DNA from: Pleodorina starrii
Lineage: Eukaryota; Chlorophyta; Chlorophyceae; Chlamydomonadales; Volvocaceae
Reading direction: 5' to 3'
NCBI GenBank assembly: GCA_030267565.1
Contig: BRXU01000005.1
Span: 4,281,501 to 4,345,500 of the forward strand
DNA length: 64,000 nucleotides
Both the position numbers and the translations under genes were made by a program. Below, in pieces: positions 11,812 to 24,648 of the stretch. A model generated the notes under the pieces. That model was not told where the DNA came from. It was given only the letters and a program-made list of their open reading frames with translations, and ran no database searches. Within the stretch, counting starts at the first letter, position 1. Each line of letters begins with the position of its first letter.

Positions 11812-13066
11812 GCAGCTGTGCTAGTGACGGGGCAGGGGCGTTGGTCGGAGGGGAGGAGGGAGCGGGCGGTGGGGGGGAGGAGGGTGGGGGGGGATTGGAG
11901 GGCTGGGGGGGGAAGCCTGGAGAGGGCGAGTGGAGCGAGGAGAGCAGGAAGGGCGGTGGGCAAGGGGAGGGCTGGACGTGCGGGCAGGGGTTTCCTGGCC
12001 GAGGGTCTCGGGGGCTAGCAGGGAGGGGAAGGAGCAGGCCAGTGTGCTTTGTCTGGTGTGAGTGTGGGTGTGTACCCTCTTCCCGGGAGACGGGGCCCGT
12101 CGAGGAGTAAGGGGCGGTTTTGTGCTGTCTGGCGGCTGAGGAGTGCGGCGCGGGAGGCCTGCAGTTTTGACGCTTTAGGGAGAGGGAGAGGTGGAGAGGG
12201 AGGGGTTGCAGAGGGAGGGTGGGTGGTGCTGGGCTCCGCAGGCGGCCAGGGACGGAGGGGCAGGTTTTCTCCGCGTGGTAGGCGAGGGCAGGCAGCGCCT
12301 ATGAGCCGTGCCCAGTAGTGGGTTTTCCAGGGGGGCGCCGCGCCGGCTTGTCATCCCCCCCGCGGCCGTGGGTGTTTGTTCTGCCCCGCGCTGGGCAGTG
12401 TCGGGGAACCTGTAGCCCCCAGGAGGAGGCCGCCTGGCGGGCCAACGTGCGGGTGTGTGCCTCAGCGAGCGGTTCCTGCAGCAGCACCTTGGTTGTCGTG
12501 TTCGTTGTGGCAGTTGGGCTCCTTGCTGTGCTGGATTTCGAGGGAGCCCTTGGTGAGGGGACTCAGCCCCTCGTTCTCGTGAGGGACCTTGTCTGGGGGC
12601 CTAGGTGGGCTTTCCCTTGCCTCGTTTTTTCTGGGCTGCGGTGGTGCCGCCCCGTTGTCGTGGGCCCCTGCCCCAGGGGTAGAGGGCGTTCAGAGGCACT
12701 CTTTGCGTAGAGCTCTAGAGCCCCGTGAGCGCGCGAGGAGGCTGGCCAGGTGGGGGGTGGTAGCTAGTCTTGGTAGGCGTTTTTTGGTTGAGGTGTGTGA
12801 CGCCTCTCGCGTGGCTCCCGCTAAGCGCGGCCCGCAGTCGTCTGCGCCGCTGAGTTGGTTGGCCAGGGGCCGTGGTGGGTGCCCCTGGCTGACGCGAGTG
12901 AGGGAGTGAGGCGCGCGCGGCGGAACAGACGGACGTAGCCGCGCGCCCGCCCCTGCGCTGTGTCTCGGCCCGGTCAGGGCCCCCGGTGCTCGTCCTGTCT
13001 CAGGGCGAGTCGCCCACAGTGTAACACCCGTTAACAACAACGCGCCCCTGGCAACACACACACGCG
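11254..13066 (+). mobile_element. 5'-truncated LINE copy with probable 3' UTR
   Basis: After the LINE ORF fragment comes about 1.25 kb of GC-rich non-coding sequence. It reaches a CGGCCCGGTCAGG-like stretch (about 12965) and then a short AC run (about 13054-13066). The LINE at 19101-22343 ends in a similar GGGCCCGGTCAG followed by an AC repeat. The right boundary is inferred from that resemblance alone. Confidence 0.45.
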
Positions 13067-14368
13067 CGCGTGTGCCCTCTGCCGCCAGAGCGGTCGAGCA
13101 GCTGCCGGTGCGGGCCATCGGTGCCGAGGGGCCTCTCAGTGGGTCGCTCAAGTGGACCTATCTTACGCGGGGTGCGCGGTGCGGTGCGATGCGGGAGTGT
13201 CCCTGGAGCAGCCCCGCGAGGTGGCTGTGGGTGGCCTCCTGCGAGCCTCCAGGCGACCCACAGTCCTGGCATCGCCGCCGCGTGTGCGAGTGACGGCAGC
13301 GGATGCACCTCAACCCAGCCACACACCTCAACCCGGCCTCCATTCCCGCTCCTCGGCCGCAGGGAAGCGGGCGCGGCCCCTCACGGTCCCTGCGGTCCCA
13401 TTCCTCCCTAACCCACTCCGTTGGAGCTCGGGAGGGCCCTGAGTACTACATTTTAGGAGGAAGATAGGAACGGGGAATTTATGTTTCGGGGCCCCGAAAC
13501 CATTCGGCGGAGTGTGGGCCCTACGGTACGGCACCTCGCGGGATGCTGTGACCCCCCCCCTTCGATGGGGGCTCTGGCTCAGGGCCGGCCCCGATGGGAC
13601 GAGGAGGCGCCCTGCGGGCCTTATGGCTGCTTGTGGCTTCCAGCGGAACAGGGTCGTCCCCTGCAGCAGCTCGCAAGGGCCCTGTTGGGTGAGAACGGTG
13701 AGTTGAGGTGACTGACTGATGACTGACTGGTCATTGCGTTGGTGTTGTGGTGTTGGACAGCAGCAATGGTAGCAGTGGGGTGTCGCCCGAGTGCCTCCAG
13801 AGCATCCAGCGGGAACTATGAGGTGCAGCCCTCGCTCTGCGTGCTCACTGTACGGCACTGTGTCCTACAGGCCGTAGGCGTGCGGCCCCGACGGACCTGG
13901 CCCACAGGGCTTCACCGTGGATGGATGGATGGATGGGAGAGCCGCCTTTGGCCGACGGGCGGGGGGCAAATGCACACCCCCGTGGATGGATGGAGGGGAG
14001 AGCTAAGTGCGCTGAAGAAGCTCCGGATGCGAGCTACGCCGGCAGGTGTGCAACGTGCCCCCGAGCTCCGTGTCGTGGTTTGTGAGGGTCCGAGGGCCTG
14101 GGTAGGAAGAGCAGGCCAGTCGTGTTACACGTCGTACACAAGTCTTGCCCATCATATGATGGGTCAACAGTCATGGGCTAGCGTCCGACTACCGTCCCAT
14201 TTCACAATCACCGCGCCTCCCCAATGACTTCGCGCACCTGGCATTACACGTCGGGCGCATCCGGCCCCGCCAGCCGACCCATCACAGCGGCAAACCAAGC
14301 CATCCAACAAGAAACTGTATCCTCGCATCACTTTGAACATCCAGTTCACTCCTCTGCGTGCCGCCATC
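13067..14368. other. Intergenic stretch, no gene recognised
   Basis: The only distinct structure is an 18-bp perfect palindrome, GTTTCGGGGCCCCGAAAC, at 13483-13500. A TGTAA polyadenylation-like signal on the minus strand at 14244-14248 lies about 120 nt beyond the bL33 stop and may serve that gene. Confidence 0.55.
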
Positions 14369-14542
14369 TTACTTGAGCTTTTGCTCCTCAAACAGGACGT
14401 GCTTGCCGACCTTGGGGTCATACTTCATTAGCTTAATCTTCCATGGCGTGTTCCGAGGATTCTTTTCCGTGACGTAAAAGAATCCCGTTTTGGCACTGCT
14501 CACAAGCTTCACAAGTAAACGGGCGCCCTTCTTTCCGCTCAT
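14369..14542 (-). CDS. Mitochondrial-type ribosomal protein bL33
   Basis: This 57-residue, apparently single-exon ORF is a small basic protein of the large ribosomal subunit. After a short basic start ([17 protein letters not shown]) it has [10 protein letters not shown], then [18 protein letters not shown] and ends EEQKLK. The TGFFY block, the KYDP-(x)n-HVLF-E-K pattern and the lack of Cys pairs are typical of bacterial/mitochondrial bL33 as found in plant mitochondria. The length matches the family. No targeting extension is visible; mitochondrial L33 is often imported without a long cleaved peptide. The start is the first ATG of the frame. An AG just upstream leaves room for a 5' UTR intron. 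Neighbours are unrelated repeats. Confidence 0.9.
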   Translation of the reverse strand: MSGKKGARLLVKLVSSAKTGFFYVTEKNPRNTPWKIKLMKYDPKVGKHVLFEEQKLK

Positions 14543-14926
14543 ACCGCCAGCTATCGCTGGATGAAATCAACAAGATAAATGTTTCTTCAACAAAAAGAAA
14601 GATTCGTAAACCGCGGAAACGAGCTTCGTGCCGAGCAAGTTGTATGAACACCGCCTGCTTAAGGAACCAAACGCCGAGCCGTGATAAACAATTGATAACC
14701 TATGCGGCTAATATTACTTGCAATGCTATAACTGATATGTCTTGTGTACCCGACAGAGTGCGTTCCGTTAGTTGTACAACACCGATTTAGCATCGATTAC
14801 TCACGATGTGGGATGGAAGAACGGATGCACTGACGCGCGAGAGGCTGTCAACCGTTGTAGTTATTCAACGATTTTGAACGATTATAACGGGTGTGTACCG
14901 CTCATAACAAGTAGAACGACCGAAAC

Positions 14927-15122
14927 GACTGTAACGGGCTGAACGAGGATAACGAGGCTAACGGGGGGAACGAGGCTAACGGGGGGAACGAGGCTAACGG
15001 GGGGAACGAAGCTAACGGGGAGAACGGGGGGGGGGACGGAGGGAACGGAGGGAACGGGGGGAACGGAGGGAACGGAGGGAACGGGGGGAACGGGGGGAAC
15101 GGAGGGAACGACGGTAACAATG
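14927..15122. repeat. Minisatellite, left arm of a large inverted pair
   Basis: Repeated AACGAGGCTAACGGGGGG-type units decay rightwards into AACGGAGGG units. The same motif in reverse complement fills 15225-15470, so the two arrays mirror each other around the telomere-like tract. Confidence 0.85.
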
Positions 15123-15130
15123 GTAAACAT

Positions 15131-15196
15131 AAACCTACACCCTAACCCTAACCCTAAACCTAAAAATACACCCTAAACACCCTAAACCCTAAAAGC
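15131..15196. repeat. Interstitial telomere-like tract
   Basis: Imperfect units CCCTAA, CCCTAAA and CCCTAAAA occur in one orientation. Volvocine telomeres carry TTTTAGGG; the mixture here looks like a decayed or captured telomeric stretch. Confidence 0.75.
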
Positions 15197-15224
15197 CTAC
15201 CCTCTCATAACACCAGTAGGCCCC

Positions 15225-15470
15225 TTCCCCTCGTTACCCCCGTTAGGCCCGTTCCCGTCGTTCCACCGTTTGGCTCGTTCCCCTCGTTCCCCTCGTTGGC
15301 CCCGTTAGCCTCGTTCCCCCCGTTAGCCTCGTTCCCCCCGTTAGCCTCGTTCCCCCCGTTAGCCTCGTTCTCCCCGTTAGCCTCGTTCCCCCCGTTAGCC
15401 TCGTTCCCATCGTTACCACCGTTTGGCTCGTTCCCATCGTTACCACCGTTTGGCTGGTTGCCATCGTTAG
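15225..15470. repeat. Minisatellite, right arm of the inverted pair
   Basis: Units of GTTAGCCTCGTTCCCCCC occur with variants (TCCC, CATCGTTACCACCG). They are the reverse complement of the array at 14927-15122. Confidence 0.85.
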
Positions 15471-15779
15471 CACTGTCGGTACGGGTATTGTGTTTCCAGG
15501 CCGTAACGGCGTGTTCACGCCCCGTTAAACGGCGGTCCCGTTAGGAAATCCGTTTTGCTAGGACAACGATTTGGAAATCGTTATCTAACGACAACGGTTG
15601 CCAGCCTGTGTGACGCGCTGACGGGGCGCGCGGGGAGGCAGCAACAACTTGTGTATGTACGTATGAGAGGCATTGCTGAATGCTGATGTGACTTTTCGCC
15701 CCATCAAACCCGTCGTCCGTGGATGATTGACTCTGAGCCGCTGGGCTTGATTGGCTGCCCGGCATCGTCGCGTCCATGC

Positions 15780-15960
15780 ATCCGCGTGTGTACAGCGGCA
15801 CGGAGTGCACGGCAATCGGAAAATGTGTTTGCTGACGTGCTGACGCGGCGCATCCCACGACAGCCCGCCTCTTTCTGCGCCTGCACGCCCTGGAGCATCA
15901 AACCCCCGGCCGTACCGGAAACCCGCTATGCGACCATCAAGCGTCAACTCAATCCTCTCT
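15780..15960. repeat. Dispersed repeat, copy 1
   Basis: GGAGCATCAAACCCCCGGCCGTACC and the following 40 bases recur with changes at 18429-18500. TGTACAGCGGCACGGAGTGCACGGCA at about 15790 recurs at about 17227. I cannot assign the family. Confidence 0.6.
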
Positions 15961-16013
15961 GCTGAGGCGGCACGACCGCTGTGACTGACGAGTTCCGAGA
16001 TAAATGCGGCCGG

Positions 16014-16166
16014 TTTAGGGGGGAAAGGGGGGAGGGGAGGGGAGGGGAAGGGGGAAGGGAAGTGGGGGAGGGGAAGGGGGGGGAGGGGGGAGGGGAGGGA
16101 AAGGGGGGAGAGGAGGGGGAGGGGCAAGGGGAAGGAGAAGTGGGGAGGGGAGGGGGAGGGGGGATG
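16014..16166. repeat. Purine-rich GGGGA/GGGAAG tract
   Basis: About 150 bp are almost pure purine on the plus strand (GGGGAGGGGA and relatives). ORFs called across it are Pro/Ser or Gly/Glu-rich artefacts. Confidence 0.85.
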
Positions 16167-17802
16167 GGACGAAAAGGGAACATTGTGAAGGCCGTACGTG
16201 ATGAGGCCTGGCTGCTTGCCATCCGAAAGCTTCTACCCTCAGGAAAACCCTAGCGTATACCCTCAGGAAAGCCACGCCGACCCGTGGGTCATGGATACAC
16301 AGCGTCATGGTTCCACCCGAAGGATCACCGATGAGTACCGCACCTGACACTACCGCAGCCGAAGCTCCCAAGCTTGGCACTTGACATGCGGCACGTCCAA
16401 CCCACGAGCAACCAGAGACCCTTCCCCCCGGGGTCATGCAAGTCCTCCCTCCCTCCCCGGTTCGTCCTCCCTCCCCATTCGCACTCCCCGAGCTCATCAA
16501 GATCTCATCCGCGCCGCACCTATTTCAGACTTCCACCGCGGCCATCACCGCCGCCCCTGCAGCAGCTGCAGCCCGCTAGCCGCCCGCCGTCCTCGAGCCA
16601 GCAATTTAGCCACCGCCGCCGGAAGGGCCCCTGACCGCCTCCCGCCATTGGACGAGACGGCTCGACGCAGGGCGAGGTGCGTCATCAAGTGTATGGCAGC
16701 CAGGTAGGCGATCAGGTACCCCACTGTCGTACCAGTAGGGGTCCGTATGTCGTACTTGTACAGCAGCGCGACGATGCTGACGACGCAGGCGGGGTCTCAG
16801 GGGCTGCGCCAAGTCAGGAGGCAGAGGTGGAGGGGGCGGAGGAGGTGGAGGAGATGCATGCGTGCTGCAGGCGACGGGATGCCCGCAGCGCGGGAAGGGG
16901 CGGCTGCTCTTGATGCAGCCACGCAGTCTCGCCGTGCACCCCTGGCTTCGTGATCGCGTCGCCGTATCGGCTGTCGGAGGGTATGAAATGGGGGTACAGC
17001 CCGAGCGCGCCGGTGCCGCGCATGTCGGGTGAGCCGTCGGGGCCGCACTGGAAGGCCCGCTCCTGGAACTCCGCCCACATAAGGCCCCGCCACGAGTGCT
17101 CCAGCGCGGATACGACGCGCAGGTGCCCGATCCAGGGGAAGTACAGCTTCACTGCGCGTTGTACGGCCGTACGGAAGTACAGCTTCACTGCGCGTTGTAC
17201 GGCGCAGTACGTTACCAGTACAGTTGTACAGCGGCACGGAGTGCACGGCAGTCGAGAATGTGTGTGTTAGGGGGGGCGGTGTGGGAGAAGACGGCCGACG
17301 GTGTCTGCAACCTGAAATGCGGTGTCGAATGAATGCGAGGAGCGTGACGCTGCATTGGGCGCTGGCCCGCCATGGCAAGGGAGGGCCGCGGAGGGGGCTC
17401 AGCAGGTCAAGGCAGGCCCCCAACACGGCCGCAGCTCCTCCGCTGCCAGGACTCGCACTCACCCGATCCAGTCAAAGGCGATCGCGACCGCCATGTTGAG
17501 CGGAGACACCGCAGTCACCTTGGCCGCATAGTAGGCGGATGCGGTGTACAGCCCGCCTCCGGCCCCGCCGCCTCCGGCCCCGCCGCCTCCGCCTCCGCGG
17601 GCGGACGCCTCCAACAAGAGAAACCGCTTATCTGCGCCCCACCGCGAAATGGACGAGCAGGCGACGGCGACAGCGACAGCGAGGGCGGCGGCGGCGGAGG
17701 GAGGGGGTTGCAGCACAGCTAGTCAGGGGAGCAGCAGGCCAGGATGACTAAGGCGCCGTACAAAGTGGGGGTATACGTGAGAGCTGGAGAAGCTCATCAG
17801 CC

Positions 17803-18362
17803 CTGCCGAGCAGTCGACCACACCCAGCCTCCGAACGAGGATCTGCCGAGCAGTCGACCACACCCAGCCTCCGAACGAGGATCTGCCGAGCAGTCGACCA
17901 CACCCAGCCTCCGAACGAGGATCTGCCGAGCAGTCGACCACACCCAGCCTCCGAACGAGGATCTGCCGAGCAGTCGACCACACCCAGCCTCCGAACGAGG
18001 ATCTGCCGAGCAGTCGACCACACCCAGCCTCCGAACGAGGATCTGCCGAGCAGTCGACCACACCCAGCCTCCGAACGAGGATCTGCCGAGCAGTCGACCA
18101 CACCCAGCCTCCGAACGAGGATCTGCCGAGCAGTCGACCACACCCAGCCTCCGAACGAGGATCTGCCGAGCAGTCGACCACACCCAGCCTCCGAACGAGG
18201 ATCTGCCGAGCAGTCGACCACACCCAGCCTCCGAACGAGGATCTGCCGAGCAGTCGACCACACCCAGCCTCCGAACGAGGATCTGCCGAGCAGTCGACCA
18301 CACCCAGCCTCCGAACGAGGATCTGCCGAGCAGTCGACCACACCCAGCCTCCGAACGAGGAT
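17803..18362. repeat. Fourteen perfect copies of a 40-bp tandem repeat
   Basis: The unit begins CTGCCGAGCAGTCGACCACA and ends in GAACGAGGAT. Fourteen copies fill exactly 560 bp with no difference that I can see. Since 40 is not a multiple of three and no phase contains a stop, both strands stay open and give false ORFs of up to 318 residues. The array lies in an intron of the ABCG pseudogene. Confidence 0.97.
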
Positions 18363-18389
18363 CCAGATGGCGAGGTGGTCGCATCCACG

Positions 18390-18505
18390 TGCTGACGACA
18401 GTCCGCTTCTATCTGCACCTATATGCCCGGGAGCATCAAACACCCGGCCGTACCAGAAACCCGCGATGGGACGGTCAACCCGATGCCCAATCCGCGCGTT
18501 AAAAC
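18390..18505. repeat. Dispersed repeat, copy 2
   Basis: GGAGCATCAAACACCCGGCCG and flanks match 15890-15955, here directly beyond the 40-bp satellite. Confidence 0.6.
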
Positions 18506-19000
18506 AAGTCCTGAGTACTTGAAGAGGGGACCATGCCAGCAACCAGAGGCGGATGCGGGGCTGGCCCCTGGCCGGTGTGAAAAGACGAACGGCAAGGAAA
18601 GGGGGGGGGCTGGACCGCAAGGGCACCCACACGGCCCCATGCCGCGCGAGCTGGGATGTACGGCACACAAACCCATACGGCAAGGTACGACAATACGGCA
18701 ACACCCCGCGGTTCAGCGTTCAAGTCTGCGCCCAGGCTGCCAAAGCCGCGATCACCGATGCGGACGCACCGCAGCCAGTGCCGACAGGTGCCCCATTACG
18801 GCCGCGGCTGCGAACGAGTCGAGGCCGCTGGTTGGCTCGTCCAGAAGCAGCATCCGGGGGCTGGACATCAGACATGCGCAGTGGGAAAGCACAATAGATA
18901 GTCAAGTCAAGTCAAGTGAAGTCAAGTGAAGCGGAGGCCAGACGTTGCCAGACGAAGCGAGCGATTCTTACAAAGCGGGATCTGCAACGGTGAGTGTGAG

Positions 19001-22343
<3,343 letters not shown>

Positions 22344-22360
22344 TGTGTGTGTGTGTGTGT
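22344..22360. repeat. GT microsatellite between SINE and LINE copy A
   Basis: About eight GT units form the AC tail of the SINE on the minus strand and abut the 5' end of LINE copy A. Confidence 0.9.
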
Positions 22361-22976
22361 AACTGTTACATATCTGCCGGGCCGACACTGGCCGGGGGCG
22401 CTAACCCGCCCACATACGGGAGACCGCCGAAGCACTCCTCTGCTGAGGAGGGGCGTACCACCTTGTCCGCACACTGCACCGGGAAGTGCTAACCGCTGCG
22501 CCGTAATCGTCACAGGACAGCGTCCACCTGATTGTCCATGTGCCAGCTAAGCTAGCCCCAGGCGCCTACTGTCCTCAGTCCACCGAACGCATGCTCTACA
22601 GCTGCGTAATCTACCAGGGCACTCACACCGGTGCCATTGCCACCTCCTATATCCTTCGGAAGCCTGCCGCCGCCCGATCTTAGTTATCCAACCACCACCT
22701 GCTATGCAGTCTGGTCCAGGCCCTATGCAGACTCATTCCTCCACCACTGCTCTGCGGCAGCGTTGTAGTCTTCTTGGTGGCATCCCACTCCAGCTGCCCC
22801 GCGCACCAGAGGACACCATTGTCTCCAGCCTTCGACACCCCGATCTCGTTCACCCGGGGGACCAGCGGTGGGGTACGATCCCACGTCTTCCGGTTAAGTT
22901 AGTGCCGACTCTGGGGATCGAACTCCAGACCCGCCGGTTACTAACCCGGTGCTCTACCAACTTGAGCTACGCCGGT
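22361..22976 (-). mobile_element. tRNA-derived SINE with LINE-like 3' tail
   Basis: In minus-strand order this has a tRNA-like head with A and B boxes (22976-22903), an unrelated body of about 430 bp, a 3' tail of about 100 bp, and an AC run. The tail matches the LINE 3' end: both carry GAGTGCTT(A/C)GGCGGTCT, then GGGTTAGC, then CCGGCCAG (or CTGGCCAG), then GGCCCGG(T)CAGATA and TGTAAC before the AC run. Tail sharing is how many SINEs borrow a partner LINE's reverse transcriptase. It encodes no protein. The boundaries are the flanking AC runs. Confidence 0.75.
22903..22976 (-). ncRNA. tRNA-like SINE head (Pol III promoter), tRNA-Thr-like
   Basis: Seventy-four bases read TAGCTCAAGTTGGTAGAGC (A box, D-arm) and GAGTTCGATCCCC (B box, T-arm) at the right spacing. 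The anticodon loop TTAGTAA would give AGT (Thr). About five of seven acceptor pairs form, but the anticodon and T stems contain mismatches, so a working tRNA is unlikely. It fits an internal Pol III promoter. Confidence 0.65.
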
Positions 22977-22994
22977 GTGTGTGTGTGTATGTGT

Positions 22995-23763
22995 CGTTAC
23001 AGTATCTGACCGGGCCCTGACGCTGGCCAGGGGCTGCTAACCCAGCCCCGACGGAAAGACCGCCTAAGCACTCTCCCCCTTGCGGTGGGAGAAGGGCGTG
23101 AGGGGCCGCTACCCCCTCCTGCTCGACGCAGAGCTGGCTGCGTCGTACACCCCATATACGGGCGTACGGCGCAGCGGCTCCCCAAAGGCTTGAGCTCACA
23201 GCCTGCCTTATACGGCAGCTGGGCCCTTCGTCCGCACAAACAGCAGTCGCGCCAACGCACTACGCGGCGCCCGTGCTGTCCTGCCCGCCCTGAAGTCCTT
23301 GCAGCGCCGGGGCGCCCGGCCGGCCTGCTACCGGCTGGCGGTGCTCCTCTAGGCGCGAAAACAAAGCGCTGAGAACCTGCCCCGAGCTTGGTCCGGCTCG
23401 TGGGCGGTCAGCACCAAAGGAGAACCCGAGACAGCGCGCGCCCTACCCCTGCTACTACTCCTACTACGACGGCCCTGGAGAGGCCGGGGGGTGGCCCCTA
23501 GAGGCCGAACTCCAGAGCGCCGCTTGGCCTCGACGCGGCAGGAGGTCGGGAGCGGGCCTTGCGGCAGCGGGCTAGGTGACGGGGCTATAGTTCGCACTAG
23601 GCGGCACCTCGCCAACTCGCCTCACTCTCGCTATATCCGCTCCCTAAAGCCTCCCTCGCCTACAAAAGGCAGCCCGCGGCGGTCTCTGCACCCTAAGTCC
23701 TCTCGGACCCAAAGGAACCCCGCCTCCTCCCCTCCTCTCACGCCTCCCTGCCTCGACGCCCTA

Positions 23764-23764
<1 letters not shown>
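22995..23764 (-). mobile_element. LINE copy B, 3' UTR only, AC-tailed
   Basis: This is a near-identical copy of 19101-19875 with scattered substitutions. It is truncated in the 3' UTR and inserted between AC runs at 23765 onward (5' side) and 22994-22975 (3' side). It has no coding capacity. Confidence 0.9.
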
Positions 23765-23831
<67 letters not shown>

Positions 23832-23880
23832 TGAGTGAATGAGCGTGTGTGAGTGAGTGAATGAGCGTGTGTGTGTGTTG
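23765..23880. repeat. GT microsatellite, distal end of the nested array
   Basis: About 65 bp of pure GT is followed by GTGAGTGAATGAGC variants. It borders LINE copy B on its 5' side. Confidence 0.95.
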
Positions 23881-24648
23881 ACTGAGCGGGAGCTGCCGCC
23901 GCCGACTGGAGGCCTCGCTGGCCAGCCGCCCTACCGTGCACGCACACAGGCGAGTTAGTTTGCATTCCCCCCGACCCGACCCGCTGCACGCCACACGCTG
24001 CACGCCGCACGCCACACCTCTGCCCTCATTCCGTCGCCCGCCACACCGCACCCCAATGCCCCCGCCCCCCGTTGGCCCGTCCCCGTCCCGGAGGTCGAAG
24101 AAGGACGGGCCGTGTGCGGCTCGGCTCCGGCGGGGGCGGCTGGCACGAATCGGGTAACGAAGCAGCCTTGTTTCCATGTTTTTTGTAAATCTCTGTTCCC
24201 AGGTGTTCCCTATCTGTGCGGCTGTCAGGCTGCTGCAAAGGGCATCTGCGGATCGACCCTCGACTCCCAAACGCCTCCCTGGCCTCCCCCCCGCCACGCC
24301 CCCGCTGAGTGGTCCAGGTGCCCATACCTTGGCACTCACCCGCGCGTACCCAGCCATCCACGCACCCACGCGCACCTACCCAACCACGCACCCACGCGCG
24401 CCGGCTCACCCAGCTCGATGCTGAGCTTCCTGCGCTCCCCGCCTGACAGCCCCCGCAGCATCTATCAGCGCGCCCGGCCGCACTCCGCCGATGAGGGAGT
24501 CCAAGTGGGGCCCCAGTCCCAGTGCCGCCGCCACCGCAGCTGCACGCGCCGCCACGACCCGCGGGTCATTTTGTGGCGGCGGCAGCAACAGCCGCCCCGT
24601 GAACAGCAATGTCTCGCGGACCGTCAGTTGCGGCAAGAAAGCGTCCTC

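Noticed and set aside
14433..14651. A 72-residue minus-strand ORF overlapping the bL33 gene
   Set aside because: It is a different frame over the same DNA; the overlapping frame has the clear bL33 pattern.
15131..15196. A true chromosome end
   Set aside because: Unique and genic sequence continues on both sides, and the units are degenerate.
17803..18362. CRISPR-like array
   Set aside because: The repeats are contiguous with no spacers, and the genome is eukaryotic.
17723..18704. ORFs of 195-318 residues with perfect internal repeats on both strands
   Set aside because: The 40-bp unit lacks stops in any phase, so openness is automatic. No start context or splice evidence, and the array lies in an intron.
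22903..22976. Functional tRNA-Thr(AGT) gene
   Set aside because: Anticodon-stem and T-stem mismatches, and a position exactly at the 5' end of an AC-tailed repeat, favour a SINE head.
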